Shown: piece by piece, positions 1 to 8,988 of the stretch
Layout: each line of letters starts with the position of its first letter
Position numbering within the stretch: position 1 is the first letter of the stretch
NCBI GenBank assembly: GCA_902496275.1
Contig: CABVAC010000006.1
Coordinates: 1-64,000, forward strand
Origin: an uncultured Collinsella sp.
Lineage (GTDB): Bacteria; Actinomycetota; Coriobacteriia; Coriobacteriales; Coriobacteriaceae
Length of the DNA stretch: 64,000 nucleotides
Direction: 5' to 3'
Position numbers and translations under genes: made by a program
Notes under the pieces: generated by a model
Told to the model about the DNA's origin: nothing
What the model saw: only the letters and a program-made list of their open reading frames with translations
Database searches by the model: none

Positions 1-695
1 AGAACCCCAGCGAGGCAGACCTCGAGGCCGTGCGTATGACCAGCGGCATCAACAATCGCTGGTGGCTCGACCTTATTACCAAGGGCGAGCTTCCTGCCGA
101 CGTGCTCGACAGCCTGGCCGAGGGCGGCGTTAAGCTCCCGTTCCGTGCCGGTGACCAGGAGATTCTCAAGCAGGGTGTTGTCGACTGGCTCGGCTGCAAC
201 TACTACCACCCCACGCGTGTTCAGGCGCCGGCGAGCAAGGTCGACCAGTACGGCCTGCCGCACTTTGCCGACGAGTACGTATGGCCCGACGCCGTTATGA
301 ACGAGAGCCGCGGCTGGGAGATCTACCCGCAAGGCCTCTACGACTTTGGCATGGACTGCGCTAAGAACTATCCCGATCTTGAGTGGTTCGTTTCCGAGAA
401 CGGTATCGGCATCATGGACGAATACAAGAACCGTGACGCCGAGGGGACCATTCAGGACGACTACCGCGTTGACTTTGTGCGTCAACACCTGGAGTGGGTC
501 GCCAAGGCAATCGCCGAGGGCGCCAAATGCCGCGGATACCATTATTGGGCCGTCATCGATAACTGGTCTTGGGCCAATGCCTTTAAGAACCGTTACGGCT
601 TTGTCGAGGTCGACCTGATGGACGGCTACAAGCGCCGCCTTAAGAAGTCGGCAGCTTGGCTCAAGCAGGTTGCAACGACCCACGTGGTTGACTAG
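1..695 (+). CDS. 6-phospho-beta-glucosidase (GH1), C-terminal part
   Basis: Glycoside hydrolase family 1 enzyme expected to hydrolyse cytoplasmic phosphorylated beta-glucosides (cellobiose-6-P, aryl-glucoside-6-P) to glucose and glucose-6-P. The reading frame is open to the left edge, so the N-terminal half with the acid/base glutamate lies outside. Visible family marks are a GCNYYHP segment, WEIYPQGLYD, the nucleophile motif FVSENGIG, and the closing GYHYWAVIDNWSWANAFKNRYGFVEVD. The in-frame GTG at base 30 is internal, not the start. PTS genes of the cellobiose type follow in the same direction, which supports a phosphorylated substrate. Confidence 0.9.
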   Translation, partial: NPSEADLEAVRMTSGINNRWWLDLITKGELPADVLDSLAEGGVKLPFRAGDQEILKQGVVDWLGCNYYHPTRVQAPASKVDQYGLPHFADEYVWPDAVMNESRGWEIYPQGLYDFGMDCAKNYPDLEWFVSENGIGIMDEYKNRDAEGTIQDDYRVDFVRQHLEWVAKAIAEGAKCRGYHYWAVIDNWSWANAFKNRYGFVEVDLMDGYKRRLKKSAAWLKQVATTHVVD

Positions 696-815
696 CGACC
701 AAGCAAACGCCCAAACCGCGCGCCGCCGCGCGCAACACATGGCACATCTGGTGGCAGAGGGCGACAGACCACCGTGCGCATAGGAAAAGGCCGGATTTGA
801 AAGTTAGGAGCAATC

Positions 816-2168
816 ATGGCCAGTGACAACGGAAAGAGCTTCCTCGACAAGTTTGCCGAGGTCTCTGCGAAGGTGGGAAACCAGGTTCACCTGCGTTCCC
901 TGCGCGATGCCTTCGCAACCATCACGCCGCTCTATATCCTTGCGGGTATCGCGGTTCTTATTAACAACGTCGTGTTCCCTCTGTTCCCGCTCGATGCGGC
1001 GGGCCTTGCCAACCTTCAGACCTGGGGCTCGGCAATTACGCTGGGCACCCTCAACGTCTCTGCCATCATCTTGGCTGGACTGATTGGCTACAGCCTCGCT
1101 AAGAACGAGCGCTTCGATAACCCGCTCGCTTGCGTGGTCGTCGCCATCTCCGCTTTCGTCATCATGATGCCGCAGCAGATCACCGCCACGCTTGCCGCCA
1201 CGAGTCCGCTGCTCACCGACAAGATTACCTCTGCCGAGGTCACGGGCGCCCTTTCGACTGCCAACACCGGTACCAACGGTCTGTTCGCGGCCATTATCAT
1301 CGCCCTGCTCTCCGTTACGCTCTTCATTAAGATTTCCGGCGTCGAGAAGCTCAAGGTCAAGCTGGGCGAGGGTGTGCCTCCCGCGGTCTCCAACTCCTTT
1401 AACGTCATGATCCCGATGCTGCTCAACCTCTCGATTTTCGCCATTGCCGCGGCTCTGCTCGCCGTGTTTGCCGGCACCGATCTGTGCACCATTATCTCCA
1501 CGTGCATTTCCAACCCGCTCAAGAGCATCATGAACGCCGGTCCGTGGGCTGTTATCCTCATCTACACCCTTGCTAACCTGCTGTTCTGCGTTGGTATTCA
1601 CCAGTCCACCATCTCTGGCGCTACCGTCGAACCGATCCTGACCATGCTCATCGTCGACAACATGGCTACCTTTGCCGCCGGTGGCACCATCCAGCCCGAT
1701 CACTACATGAACATGCAGATCGTCAACAGCTTCGCCCTCATCGGCGGCTCGGGCTGCACCCTCATGCTCCTGCTCGATACCTTCCTGTTCTCCAAGAACA
1801 AGGCTTCCAAGACCGTTGCCAAGATGGCTATCGTTCCTGGCCTGTTTAACATTAACGAGCCGGTCATCTACGGTTACCCCGTCGTGTACAACCTGCCGCT
1901 CATGATTCCGTTCGTGCTTCTTCCCGACCTGTTCATCGGCGTCACCTATGGCCTGACCTGCGCGGGCATTATCAGCCCCTGCATCGCCCAGGTGCCTTGG
2001 ACCATGCCTCCCGTCATTAACGCCCTGCTTGCCACGGGCTTTGACTGGCGCGCCGGCGTGTGGCAGGCCCTCGAGCTTGTCATCGGCATGGCTGTCTACC
2101 TGCCCTTTATGAGGATCTCCGAGAAGGCCATCGCCAAGCAGGAGGCCCTTGCCGAGCAGAACGCCTAA
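816..2168 (+). CDS. PTS lactose/cellobiose-family EIIC permease
   Basis: Membrane channel component of a phosphotransferase system in the lactose/N,N'-diacetylchitobiose/cellobiose family; it moves the disaccharide inward while EIIB phosphorylates it. The 450 residues are strongly hydrophobic with about ten predicted membrane spans and contain the family segment FNINEPVIYGYPVVYNLPLMIPF. The length is normal for a stand-alone EIIC. ATG follows TTAGGAGCAATC. It is expressed with the GH1 gene before it and the EIIB and EIIA genes after it. Cellobiose or a related beta-glucoside is the likely sugar, but this is inferred from family and context only. Confidence 0.93.
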   Translation: MASDNGKSFLDKFAEVSAKVGNQVHLRSLRDAFATITPLYILAGIAVLINNVVFPLFPLDAAGLANLQTWGSAITLGTLNVSAIILAGLIGYSLAKNERFDNPLACVVVAISAFVIMMPQQITATLAATSPLLTDKITSAEVTGALSTANTGTNGLFAAIIIALLSVTLFIKISGVEKLKVKLGEGVPPAVSNSFNVMIPMLLNLSIFAIAAALLAVFAGTDLCTIISTCISNPLKSIMNAGPWAVILIYTLANLLFCVGIHQSTISGATVEPILTMLIVDNMATFAAGGTIQPDHYMNMQIVNSFALIGGSGCTLMLLLDTFLFSKNKASKTVAKMAIVPGLFNINEPVIYGYPVVYNLPLMIPFVLLPDLFIGVTYGLTCAGIISPCIAQVPWTMPPVINALLATGFDWRAGVWQALELVIGMAVYLPFMRISEKAIAKQEALAEQNA

Positions 2169-2322
2169 ACGTTCGTTTTCCCTTCCACCGTTGCGGGCGC
2201 CGGTACGCGGTGCCGGTGCTCGCGGCTCTCCTCCTGCGTAAAGATGCAGGGGGTGGGTACAGTAGCCGCAAGGAATAAAACCAGTTGTCGTCTGCGCGCC
2301 GCGCAGTTATAAGGAGGAAACC

Positions 2323-2625
2323 ATGAAGAAGATCATGCTTTGCTGCAATGCCGGCATGTCCACGAGCCTGCTGGTCCAGAAGATGCAGTCCGAGGTCGCG
2401 AGCCGCGGCCTGGACATCGAGGTCGAGGCCCGTCCTATGAACGAGGCTCACGATCACCTGGACGAGTGCGATATCTTGCTGCTCGGCCCGCAGATTGGCT
2501 ACACCAAGGGCGATTTTGAGAAGGAGGCCGCCGGCCGTTTCCCGGTCGAGGTCATCAACATGGTCGATTACGGCCGCATGAACGCCGCCGGCATCATCGA
2601 CCACTGCGTCAGCGTGATGGGCTAG
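2323..2625 (+). CDS. PTS lactose/cellobiose-family EIIB
   Basis: Cytoplasmic phosphocarrier of 100 residues that takes phosphate from EIIA and passes it to the sugar in EIIC. The N-terminal phosphocysteine loop is clear: KKIMLCCNAGMSTSLL, with Cys8 the predicted acceptor. ATG is preceded by a strong AAGGAGG. A gap of about 150 bases separates it from the EIIC gene; the next gene begins almost directly after its stop codon. Confidence 0.95.
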   Translation: MKKIMLCCNAGMSTSLLVQKMQSEVASRGLDIEVEARPMNEAHDHLDECDILLLGPQIGYTKGDFEKEAAGRFPVEVINMVDYGRMNAAGIIDHCVSVMG

Positions 2626-2634
2626 GTGCAGCGC

Positions 2635-2967
2635 ATGGAGGATATGAACGAGCTGCAGATGACCTGTTTCGAGATCATCAGCTACGTCGGAACCGCCAAG
2701 AGCATGTACATTAATGCCGTGCAAAAGGCCAAGGAGGGTGATTTTGACGCCGCCGAGGAGCTTATCAAGCAGGGCGACGAGGCCTATAACGGTGGTCACG
2801 ATGTCCATATGGGACTCCTTAAAAAGGAGGCCAACGGCGAGCGCAACGGCGAGGCCCCGTTGATTCTGCTGCATGCCGAGGACCAGATGGCCGGTACCGA
2901 GACCATGCGCGTCATGGCGACGGAGCTCATCGAGGTTCACAAGCAGCTGAAGGCACTTCAGGCCTAG
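2635..2967 (+). CDS. PTS lactose/cellobiose-family EIIA
   Basis: Helical phosphocarrier accepting phosphate from HPr. It shows the family pattern of an N-terminal helix (FEIISYVGTAKSMYINAV), KEGDFDAAEELI, and the active histidine in LILLHAEDQ (about His80). The frame is open from a GTG at 2626 that abuts the EIIB stop; ATG at 2635 is preferred because AGGTG sits at suitable distance, but ATG 2644 is also possible. Together with the two upstream genes it completes a three-protein EII complex. The EIICB fusions near the right end of the window have no EIIA beside them and might use this one. Confidence 0.9.
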   Translation: MEDMNELQMTCFEIISYVGTAKSMYINAVQKAKEGDFDAAEELIKQGDEAYNGGHDVHMGLLKKEANGERNGEAPLILLHAEDQMAGTETMRVMATELIEVHKQLKALQA

Positions 2968-3025
2968 TCGGCGTTATCGCCGCGATGGACCGTGCGGTCC
3001 AACAGACAACACAGTCCCTTTCACG

Positions 3026-3060
3026 GGCGCCAGGAGTCTCCGCCTCCCGGCGCCTTTATA
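3026..3060 (+). terminator. Intrinsic terminator after the cellobiose PTS operon
   Basis: GGCGCC-AGGAG pairs with CTCCC-GGCGCC and is followed by TTTATATTT. It separates the PTS operon from the glucokinase gene. Confidence 0.7.
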
Positions 3061-3114
3061 TTTGGGGAAGGTCTTGCGCGATCTATTGAGCGGTCGTTTG
3101 CGTTTTCACAGATA

Positions 3115-3152
3115 AAACCTGCCAAAACAAACCTGTCCCTTTTTGGTAGGTT
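3115..3152. repeat. Inverted repeat before the glucokinase gene
   Basis: AAACCTGCCAAAA and TTTTGGTAGGTTT face each other across a short loop with one mismatch. The AAACCTGTCCC between them resembles words at about 4172 and (reverse strand) about 61150, so this may be a degraded intergenic repeat rather than an operator. Confidence 0.4.
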
Positions 3153-3208
3153 TCTGCCTTGGGAGCGGTACCATACAGGCAATGTTTAAACGAGAAAGGC
3201 GGGCTCCC

Positions 3209-4162
3209 ATGGAACCTAAGCAGTATTACATCGGCATCGACGTCGGCGGCACTTCGGTTAAGGAGGGCCTGTTCGACGAGGATGGTAACCTGCTGGCCAA
3301 GGCCAGCGTGCCCACGCCGCCTATCGTTGACGCCGCGGGCTTTGCCGCGGTGACCGAGGCTATCGACCGGGTGGTCGCCAAGGCCCAGATTCCGCGCGCC
3401 TTTGTGGCGGGTATTGGCCTGGCCGTTCCGTGCCCCATCCCGGCATCGGGCGATGCCAAGGTCAAGGCCAACATTGCCATTAACCTGCCCGAGTTAAGAG
3501 TCGCCATTCAGGAGCACTGCCCCGACGCGGTTGTTAAATACGAGAACGATGCCAACGCCGCTGCCATGGGCGAGGCCTGGCTCGGCTCTGCCAAGGGCGT
3601 ACAGAACGTGGTGATGGTCACCATTGGTACCGGCGTGGGTGGCGGCGTTATCGTCAACGGCGACGTGGTGTCGGGCGTTGTGGGCGCCGGCGGCGAGATT
3701 GGCCACATGTGCCTGAACCCCGAAGAGGAGCGCACCTGCGGCTGCGGCGGACATGGCCACCTGGAGCAGTATTCCAGCGCCACCGGCGTGGTGAGCAACT
3801 ACCTTGCCGAGTGCAAAAAGGCCGGCGTCGAGCCCATCGAGCTCACTGGGCCTTCTGATTCCAAGGACGTGTTCCAGGCCTGCCGCGAGGACGACAAGCT
3901 CGCGCTTGCCGCGGCCGATACCATGGCCGACTATCTCGGTCGCGCCCTGGCGCTTATTGCCAACGTGGTCGATCCCGAGATGTTCCTCATCGGCGGCGGC
4001 GCATCCGCCTCGGCCGATGTCTACCTCGACAAGGTCCGCGAACACTTTAAGCAGTACGCGCTCTCCGCCTCGCGCGAGACGCCCATTAAGGTCGCGTCGC
4101 TCGGCAACGACGCCGGCATCATCGGTGCCGCCTACGTAGCCCTGCGCGCCGCCGGCAAATAG
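3209..4162 (+). CDS. ROK-family glucokinase
   Basis: Predicted sugar kinase of 317 residues phosphorylating glucose to glucose-6-P with ATP, a natural partner for the beta-glucosidase that releases free glucose. The N terminus carries the ATP-phosphate motif YIGIDVGGTSVKEGLFD; NDANAAAMGEAW and VTIGTGVGGGVI follow. The ROK zinc motif appears as CGCGGHGHLE, so the third cysteine of the usual CxCGxxGCxE is a histidine. Start chosen at ATG 3209 after GAAAGGCGG, because the upstream in-frame extension is not ROK-like. Substrate could also be mannose or an amino sugar. Confidence 0.88.
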   Translation: MEPKQYYIGIDVGGTSVKEGLFDEDGNLLAKASVPTPPIVDAAGFAAVTEAIDRVVAKAQIPRAFVAGIGLAVPCPIPASGDAKVKANIAINLPELRVAIQEHCPDAVVKYENDANAAAMGEAWLGSAKGVQNVVMVTIGTGVGGGVIVNGDVVSGVVGAGGEIGHMCLNPEEERTCGCGGHGHLEQYSSATGVVSNYLAECKKAGVEPIELTGPSDSKDVFQACREDDKLALAAADTMADYLGRALALIANVVDPEMFLIGGGASASADVYLDKVREHFKQYALSASRETPIKVASLGNDAGIIGAAYVALRAAGK

Positions 4163-4289
4163 CTGGTGCAAAGTAACCTGTCCCCCGTGCCTGCCCCAAA
4201 TTGTGCCGCGACCCTTCCGTCTCAGAAGGCTCGGCATCGGCGTGCTACCATAGCTACGTCCAAGTACACATATCAAGTGGAGGATATCC

Positions 4290-5213
4290 ATGGCAAACGT
4301 TCTTGTCTTTGGTCACCAGAACCCCGATAACGACGCCATCATGAGCGCCGTCGTCCTGTCCCAGCTGCTCAACCAGGTTGAGTATGCCGGCAACACCTAC
4401 GAGGCCTGCGCCCTTGGTCAGCTTCCGGCAGAGTCTGCCAAGCTGCTCGCCGACGCCGGCATTGCCGAGCCCCGCGTGATCGAGTCCGTCGAGGCCGGTC
4501 AGCTCGTCGTCCTCACCGACCACAACGAGTCTGCCCAGTCCGTCGCCGGCCTTAAGGACGCCACGGTCTTTGGCGTTGTCGATCATCACCGCATCGGCGA
4601 CTTCGAGACCGCCGGCCCGCTGCACTACATCTGCCTACCCTGGGGTTCCAGCTGCACCATCGTCACCAAGCTCGCCGGCGTGCTCGGCGTTGAGCTTTCC
4701 GACGTTCAGGCCAAGCTGCTGCTCTCGGCCATGATGACCGACACGCTCATGCTCAAGAGCCCCACCACCACCGATGTCGACCGCGCCGTCGCCGCCAAGC
4801 TCGGTGAGCAGGTGGGCGTCGACCCGGTCAAGTTTGGCATGGAGGTCTTCCTCACCCGTCCGTCCGGCTCCTTCACCGCAGCCGAGATGGTCGGCAACGA
4901 CATCAAGATGTTCGAGCCTGCCGGCAAGAAGCTGCTCATCGGCCAGTACGAGACTGTCGACAAGAGCCGTGCGCTTGGCATGATCGACGAGATTCGCGAG
5001 GCCATGCGCGCCTACGCCGCCGAGAAGGGTGCTGACGGCATCGTCCTGTGCATCACTGACATCATGGAGGAGGGCTCGCAGGTCCTGCTCGAGGGCGAGA
5101 CCGAGGCTGCTCAGAAGGGCCTGGGCATTGCCGACGAGCACGACGGCGTCTGGATGCCGGGCGTCCTCTCCCGTAAGAAGCAGGTCGCTGCCCCCATCAT
5201 GGCCGCCTGCTAG
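4290..5213 (+). CDS. ppaC: Manganese-dependent inorganic pyrophosphatase (family II)
   Basis: Hydrolyses pyrophosphate to phosphate in the cytosol and so pulls biosynthetic reactions forward. It is a DHH-family protein: the N terminus has FGHQNPDNDAIMSA (metal-binding His and Asp), then VVDHHRIGD (the DHH signature) and MMTDTLMLKSPTTT. A DHHA2-type C-terminal domain contains IVLCITDIMEEGSQVL and the substrate-binding LSRKKQVAAPI. The 307 residues are normal for the family. It is monocistronic: ATG follows AGTGGAGGATATCC and a strong terminator follows the stop. Confidence 0.95.
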   Translation: MANVLVFGHQNPDNDAIMSAVVLSQLLNQVEYAGNTYEACALGQLPAESAKLLADAGIAEPRVIESVEAGQLVVLTDHNESAQSVAGLKDATVFGVVDHHRIGDFETAGPLHYICLPWGSSCTIVTKLAGVLGVELSDVQAKLLLSAMMTDTLMLKSPTTTDVDRAVAAKLGEQVGVDPVKFGMEVFLTRPSGSFTAAEMVGNDIKMFEPAGKKLLIGQYETVDKSRALGMIDEIREAMRAYAAEKGADGIVLCITDIMEEGSQVLLEGETEAAQKGLGIADEHDGVWMPGVLSRKKQVAAPIMAAC

Positions 5214-5233
5214 GTTTAGTTGACCAAACGCCA

Positions 5234-5273
5234 CGACCGGATCGCGGACGCCCCGCGCTCCGGTCGTTTTTTT
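5234..5273 (+). terminator. Intrinsic terminator after ppaC
   Basis: CGACCGG pairs with CCGGTCG, with further GC pairing inside, and a run of seven T follows. Confidence 0.85.
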
Positions 5274-5412
5274 GTGCACGTCGCCGCGTCGTCTCTTGGG
5301 CAGGCGTGCCCGTGCCGTTGAGCAAATAATGTTCAACCTGTGGTTCCGCTTTTCGGTCACGCCTGCGTGCTTGTCGTGCGGGGTAGGCTAGATGCAAGCG
5401 TAATACGTTAGA

Positions 5413-5481
5413 GCGCGGCGCCGCCACTTGGGCGGGCCGTGCTTTTTTAAGACGGGAGCTTTCCCGTGAAAGGAGCCGCCC
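5413..5481 (+). promoter_or_regulatory. Terminator hairpin and possible attenuator in the nhaA leader
   Basis: A 12-bp GC stem (5413-5425 with 5431-5442, one bulged base) is followed by six T at 5443-5448, a textbook intrinsic terminator. It lies after the ppaC terminator and before nhaA with no gene between, so it can only act on nhaA transcription. A second hairpin (ACGGGA/TCCCGT, about 5451-5466) follows. GGGCGG from the terminator arm is complementary to CCGCCC at 5476-5481, just after the AAAGGAG ribosome site, so an alternative fold could block translation. The ligand is unknown. Confidence 0.55.
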
Positions 5482-6840
5482 ATGGCAGCAACTGAGCAGC
5501 TGTTCAACGTTCGTGAGCGCAAGCGCTTTGAACGTCACGACATCTGGGAGCGCATCGCCGAGAACGGCACGATTTCCGCCGCCGTCATGGTCTTCGCCGC
5601 CATCGCCGCCGTCATTTGCGCCAATACCGATGCCTACGAGGCCATCCATCACTTTTTGGAGACCCCGCTGTATGTGGGTCTGGGCAACCTTACGGCCGGT
5701 CTCACCGTTGAGCTATTCGTCAACGACTTCCTCATGGCGATTTTCTTTTTGTTGGTGGGCATTGAACTTAAGTACGAGATGACGGTCGGCGAGCTCAAAA
5801 ACCCGCGCCAGGCCATGCTTCCCATGCTGGCGGCCGTGGGCGGCGTCGTCGTTCCCGCCTGCATCTACCTGATCTTTAACCATGCCGGCGCGCACAACGG
5901 CTGGGCCATTCCCATGGCAACCGATATTGCCTTTGCGCTGGGCGTGCTGTCGCTTTTGGGCAATCGCGTGCCCAACGGCGTGCGCGTGTTCTTCTCGACG
6001 CTCGCCATCGCCGACGACCTCATCTCCATCGCCGCCATCGCCATTTTCTACGGTCAGAGCCCCAATCCGTTTTGGTTGGGCGCCGCCGCACTTGTGACCT
6101 GCGCGCTCGTGTGGCTCAACAAGACGCAGCATTACCGCCTTGCCCCGTACTCGGTGCTGGGCCTGCTGCTGTGGTTCTGCATGTTCAAGAGCGGCGTACA
6201 TGCCACGCTTGCTGGCGTCATCCTGGCCTTCACCATTCCGGCCAAGTGCGGCGTTAAGCTCGATAGCCTTACCGATTGGCTGGGCGAGTGCCTGCCGTTG
6301 CTCGATGACCGCTACGACGACGAGGCGCACATCCTGGGCCAGCATGACTTTACCGTCTCGACCACCAAGGTCGAGCGCGTCATGCACCGCGTGACCCCGC
6401 CGCTTATCCGCATGGAGCGTCTGATCTCCACGCCGGTCAACTTTGTGATCCTGCCGATCTTTGCGTTCGTGAACGCGCAGGTTCGCCTGGTGGGCGTGGA
6501 CATGAGCACGCTGCTCACCGACCCGGTGACGCTCGGCGTGTACTTTGGCATGCTGCTGGGCAAGCCGATCGGCATCTTTGGCATGACGTTTGCCCTAGTC
6601 AAGCTTAAGGCCTGCGAGCTGCCGCACAATGTCAACTGGCACATGATTGCCGGCGTGGGCATTCTGGGCGGTATCGGCTTTACCATGTCGATCCTCATCA
6701 GCGGCCTCGCCTTCCCGACGGCTCAGTTTGAGGTTCTGGCTGCCAAGGCCGCCATTCTTGCCGGTTCGGTCACCGCAGCCGTGCTCGGCATGATCTACAT
6801 GAGCGTGGTCTGCAAGCACCCCGCGCCCAAAGACGAGTAA
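5482..6840 (+). CDS. nhaA: Na+/H+ antiporter NhaA
   Basis: Integral membrane antiporter exporting Na+ (or Li+) in exchange for protons, for pH and sodium homeostasis. Family marks are MAIFFLLVGIELKYE, the ATDIAFALGVLSLLG segment with the transport aspartate, and STLAIADDLISI with the paired aspartates. ILPIFAFVNAQV and GIGFTMSILISGLAF follow. The 452 residues include a hydrophilic loop of about 60 residues (around 255-315, with LDDRYDDEAHILGQHDF) before the C-terminal half. ATG is 4 bases after AAAGGAGCCGCCC. The leader hairpins described above suggest regulation at the RNA level. Confidence 0.95.
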   Translation: MAATEQLFNVRERKRFERHDIWERIAENGTISAAVMVFAAIAAVICANTDAYEAIHHFLETPLYVGLGNLTAGLTVELFVNDFLMAIFFLLVGIELKYEMTVGELKNPRQAMLPMLAAVGGVVVPACIYLIFNHAGAHNGWAIPMATDIAFALGVLSLLGNRVPNGVRVFFSTLAIADDLISIAAIAIFYGQSPNPFWLGAAALVTCALVWLNKTQHYRLAPYSVLGLLLWFCMFKSGVHATLAGVILAFTIPAKCGVKLDSLTDWLGECLPLLDDRYDDEAHILGQHDFTVSTTKVERVMHRVTPPLIRMERLISTPVNFVILPIFAFVNAQVRLVGVDMSTLLTDPVTLGVYFGMLLGKPIGIFGMTFALVKLKACELPHNVNWHMIAGVGILGGIGFTMSILISGLAFPTAQFEVLAAKAAILAGSVTAAVLGMIYMSVVCKHPAPKDE

Positions 6841-6925
6841 GAGCGCGAAAACCGGCTCCAGAACCGATTCGGGCGCGTTCAAAATGCGGATTCGGGCGGT
6901 GCTTGCCGCCTGCCAGACACGCCAG

Positions 6926-7152
6926 TGGTCAAAAAACGCCGTTTGTGAGTACTGTCACAAACGGCGTATCATTTTTGGTGCGAAAAATAATGAACAAAGT
7001 TATAAGAACTGTACGTTAATGAGTGACCATCGACTTCCAATTTGGCGCTAGCTGACGGTGATTAGGAAGTTCAAGTCGAGTTTTGCCGATTTCGACCAAG
7101 AATCGCTGCTACTAAAAAGGTAACAGTACTCATATCTGCCCTTTTTTGGCCA
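6926..7152. mobile_element. MITE-like element, copy 1
   Basis: A 227-bp AT-rich stretch bounded by inverted ends of about 32 bp sharing TGGYCAAAAAA and TGAGTACTGT. The left end also forms its own hairpin (CGCCGTTTGTGA / TCACAAACGGCG, 6937-6966). A second element of similar size with the same ends is at 21500-21715. No open frame is seen inside, so it would be non-autonomous; no clear target duplication is visible. Confidence 0.5.
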
Positions 7153-7212
7153 CAAGCCCTAAAACAAGCCTCGCCAAGGTCGGGAAGCGGGCCAAATCGC
7201 CGGCCTCGAGGC

Positions 7213-7467
7213 TTATTCCACCGTTCCGTAGACGGCGCCCCAGCCGTGGGCGGCCAAGGCGGAGTTGAGCTGGTCACACAGCGATTGGCGGTCGTAGTAG
7301 CCGGGCGGTAGCAGGTTGACGATTTCCATGAGGTCGGGCGCCAGGTCCAAGATCTCGGCCTGTACGATCAGATCCAGGCGGTCGATGGCGTGGCGGTCGT
7401 AAAACAGTCCGTCGACCAGGCGCTGCAAGTCGCCGAATTCCTCGGCCTGAAACGATCCGTACTCCAT
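7213..7467 (-). CDS. Small conserved-looking hypothetical protein
   Basis: An 84-residue acidic soluble protein (starts MEYGSFQAEEFGDLQRLVD). The start is fixed by CCAAGGAGGCACT directly before the ATG, better than the upstream in-frame ATG. It has no membrane span, signal or recognisable motif; the sequence suggests a small helical protein. It is transcribed alone, divergent from the aminotransferase gene. Function unknown. Confidence 0.6.
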   Translation of the reverse strand: MEYGSFQAEEFGDLQRLVDGLFYDRHAIDRLDLIVQAEILDLAPDLMEIVNLLPPGYYDRQSLCDQLNSALAAHGWGAVYGTVE

Positions 7468-7617
7468 AGTGCCTCCTTGGGCGCCCCACGCCGGCATGCG
7501 CGGCGATTCGTAATTGATTGCGATCAACTTAATCTATCACGGCTTCATAACGTTGCGACGATGGCGGTCTATACTTAGACGAACTGCAACGTACCGCTTC
7601 GCGAAAGGCCGCACCCC

Positions 7618-8922
7618 ATGCAGACGATCTACCAGAAGATGGAAACCACCGAACTCGATGCCGCCATCGAGGCGCTTAAAGCCGAGGTTGCCGAGGTCAA
7701 GGCCAAGGGCCTGGCGCTCGACATGGCGCGCGGCAAGCCGTCGCCCTCCCAGGTGAACATTTCTCGCCCCATGCTCGATATCCTCAATGCCGATGCCGAT
7801 CTGCACGACGGCAATGTCGACTGCTCCAACTACGGTTGCTTCGAGGGCATTCCCTCGGCACGCAAGCTAGCGGGGGAGTTCCTGGGCTGCCCCGCCGAGC
7901 AGACGCTCGTACTGGGCTCATCGAGCCTTTTGATTGAGCATGACATCGCCGGCATGTTCTGGCGCTGTGGCTCGTGCGGCAGCGAGCCCTGGGACGCCTA
8001 CGAGGCCGCGCACGACGGCAAGAAGGTCAAGTTCCTGTGCCCTGTTCCCGGCTACGATCGCCACTTTGGCATCACCGCCGACTTGGGCATCGAGAACGTC
8101 CCCGTCGCGATGACCGACAACGGCCCCGACATGGACGAGATCGAGCGCCTGGTTGCCGCCGACGATTCCATCAAGGGTATCTGGTGTGTGCCCAAGTATT
8201 CCAACCCCACGGGCATCACCTTTAGCGAGGACACTGTGCGCCGCCTGGTCGAGATGCCCACGGCCGCGTCCGATTTCCGCATCTTCTGGGACAACGCCTA
8301 CTGCGTGCACGACCTGTACGACGAGACCGACGAGCTCGCCAACATCTTTGACCTCGCTCGCGCGGCGGGCACCGAGGATCGCGTGGTGGCATTCGCCTCG
8401 ACGTCAAAGATCACCTTCCCGGGCGCCGGTATCGGCTTTATCGGTGCGAGCCCCGCGGTTATCGCCGAGTTCTCCAAGCGCCTGAAGGCTGGCCTCATCA
8501 GCGCCGACAAGCTCAACCAGCTGCGTCACGTGCGCTTCCTTCCCACTATCGAGGCGGTCAAGGAACACATGAAAAAGCATGCTGAGTTTTTGCGTCCGCG
8601 CTTTGAGGCCGTTGAGCGCAAGCTCACCGAGGGCTTGGGTAACACGGGTTGCGCCACTTGGACTCATCCCCATGGCGGCTACTTTGTGAGTTTTGATGGC
8701 CCCGAGGGCTCGGCCCAGAAGGTCGCCGCGCTTTGTGCCGACCTGGGCGTCAAGCTCACGCCGGCTGGTGCCACCTGGCCTTATGGCAAGGATCCGCGCG
8801 ACACCAACATCCGCATCGCGCCGAGCTATCCCACGGTCGAGGACCTGGAGGCTGCGCTCGATGTGCTGGTGCTGGCTGTCAAGCTCGTCGCTGCCGAGCT
8901 TGCGCGTGCCGAGCGCGCCTAA
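7618..8922 (+). CDS. PLP-dependent aminotransferase, aspartate aminotransferase subgroup Ic type
   Basis: Predicted to transfer amino groups between aspartate (or alanine) and 2-oxo acids using pyridoxal phosphate. The 434 residues match the actinobacterial AspT type: LDMARGKPSPSQVNIS near residue 40, YGCFEGIPSARKLAGEFLG, WCVPKYSNPTGITFS for cofactor contact, FWDNAYCVHD, and the Schiff-base lysine in AFASTSKITFPGAGIGFIGAS. TNIRIAPSYP contains the carboxylate-binding arginine. It is a single gene with its own upstream region. Substrate preference is inferred from family. Confidence 0.88.
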   Translation: MQTIYQKMETTELDAAIEALKAEVAEVKAKGLALDMARGKPSPSQVNISRPMLDILNADADLHDGNVDCSNYGCFEGIPSARKLAGEFLGCPAEQTLVLGSSSLLIEHDIAGMFWRCGSCGSEPWDAYEAAHDGKKVKFLCPVPGYDRHFGITADLGIENVPVAMTDNGPDMDEIERLVAADDSIKGIWCVPKYSNPTGITFSEDTVRRLVEMPTAASDFRIFWDNAYCVHDLYDETDELANIFDLARAAGTEDRVVAFASTSKITFPGAGIGFIGASPAVIAEFSKRLKAGLISADKLNQLRHVRFLPTIEAVKEHMKKHAEFLRPRFEAVERKLTEGLGNTGCATWTHPHGGYFVSFDGPEGSAQKVAALCADLGVKLTPAGATWPYGKDPRDTNIRIAPSYPTVEDLEAALDVLVLAVKLVAAELARAERA

Positions 8923-8988
8923 CGCGTAGGGCCCCGCAAGTCCGCGCCTAGTACTATCCGCACTTTCGATACGTAAAGGAGCGTATAC

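Noticed and set aside
804..1703. Minus-strand open frame of 299 codons at the first EIIC gene
   Set aside because: Shadow of the permease gene; its translation is an unstructured Asp/Gly/Arg-rich sequence without motifs.
3115..3152. Riboswitch before the glucokinase gene
   Set aside because: Only one simple inverted repeat is present and similar words occur at unrelated places, fitting a degraded repeat better.
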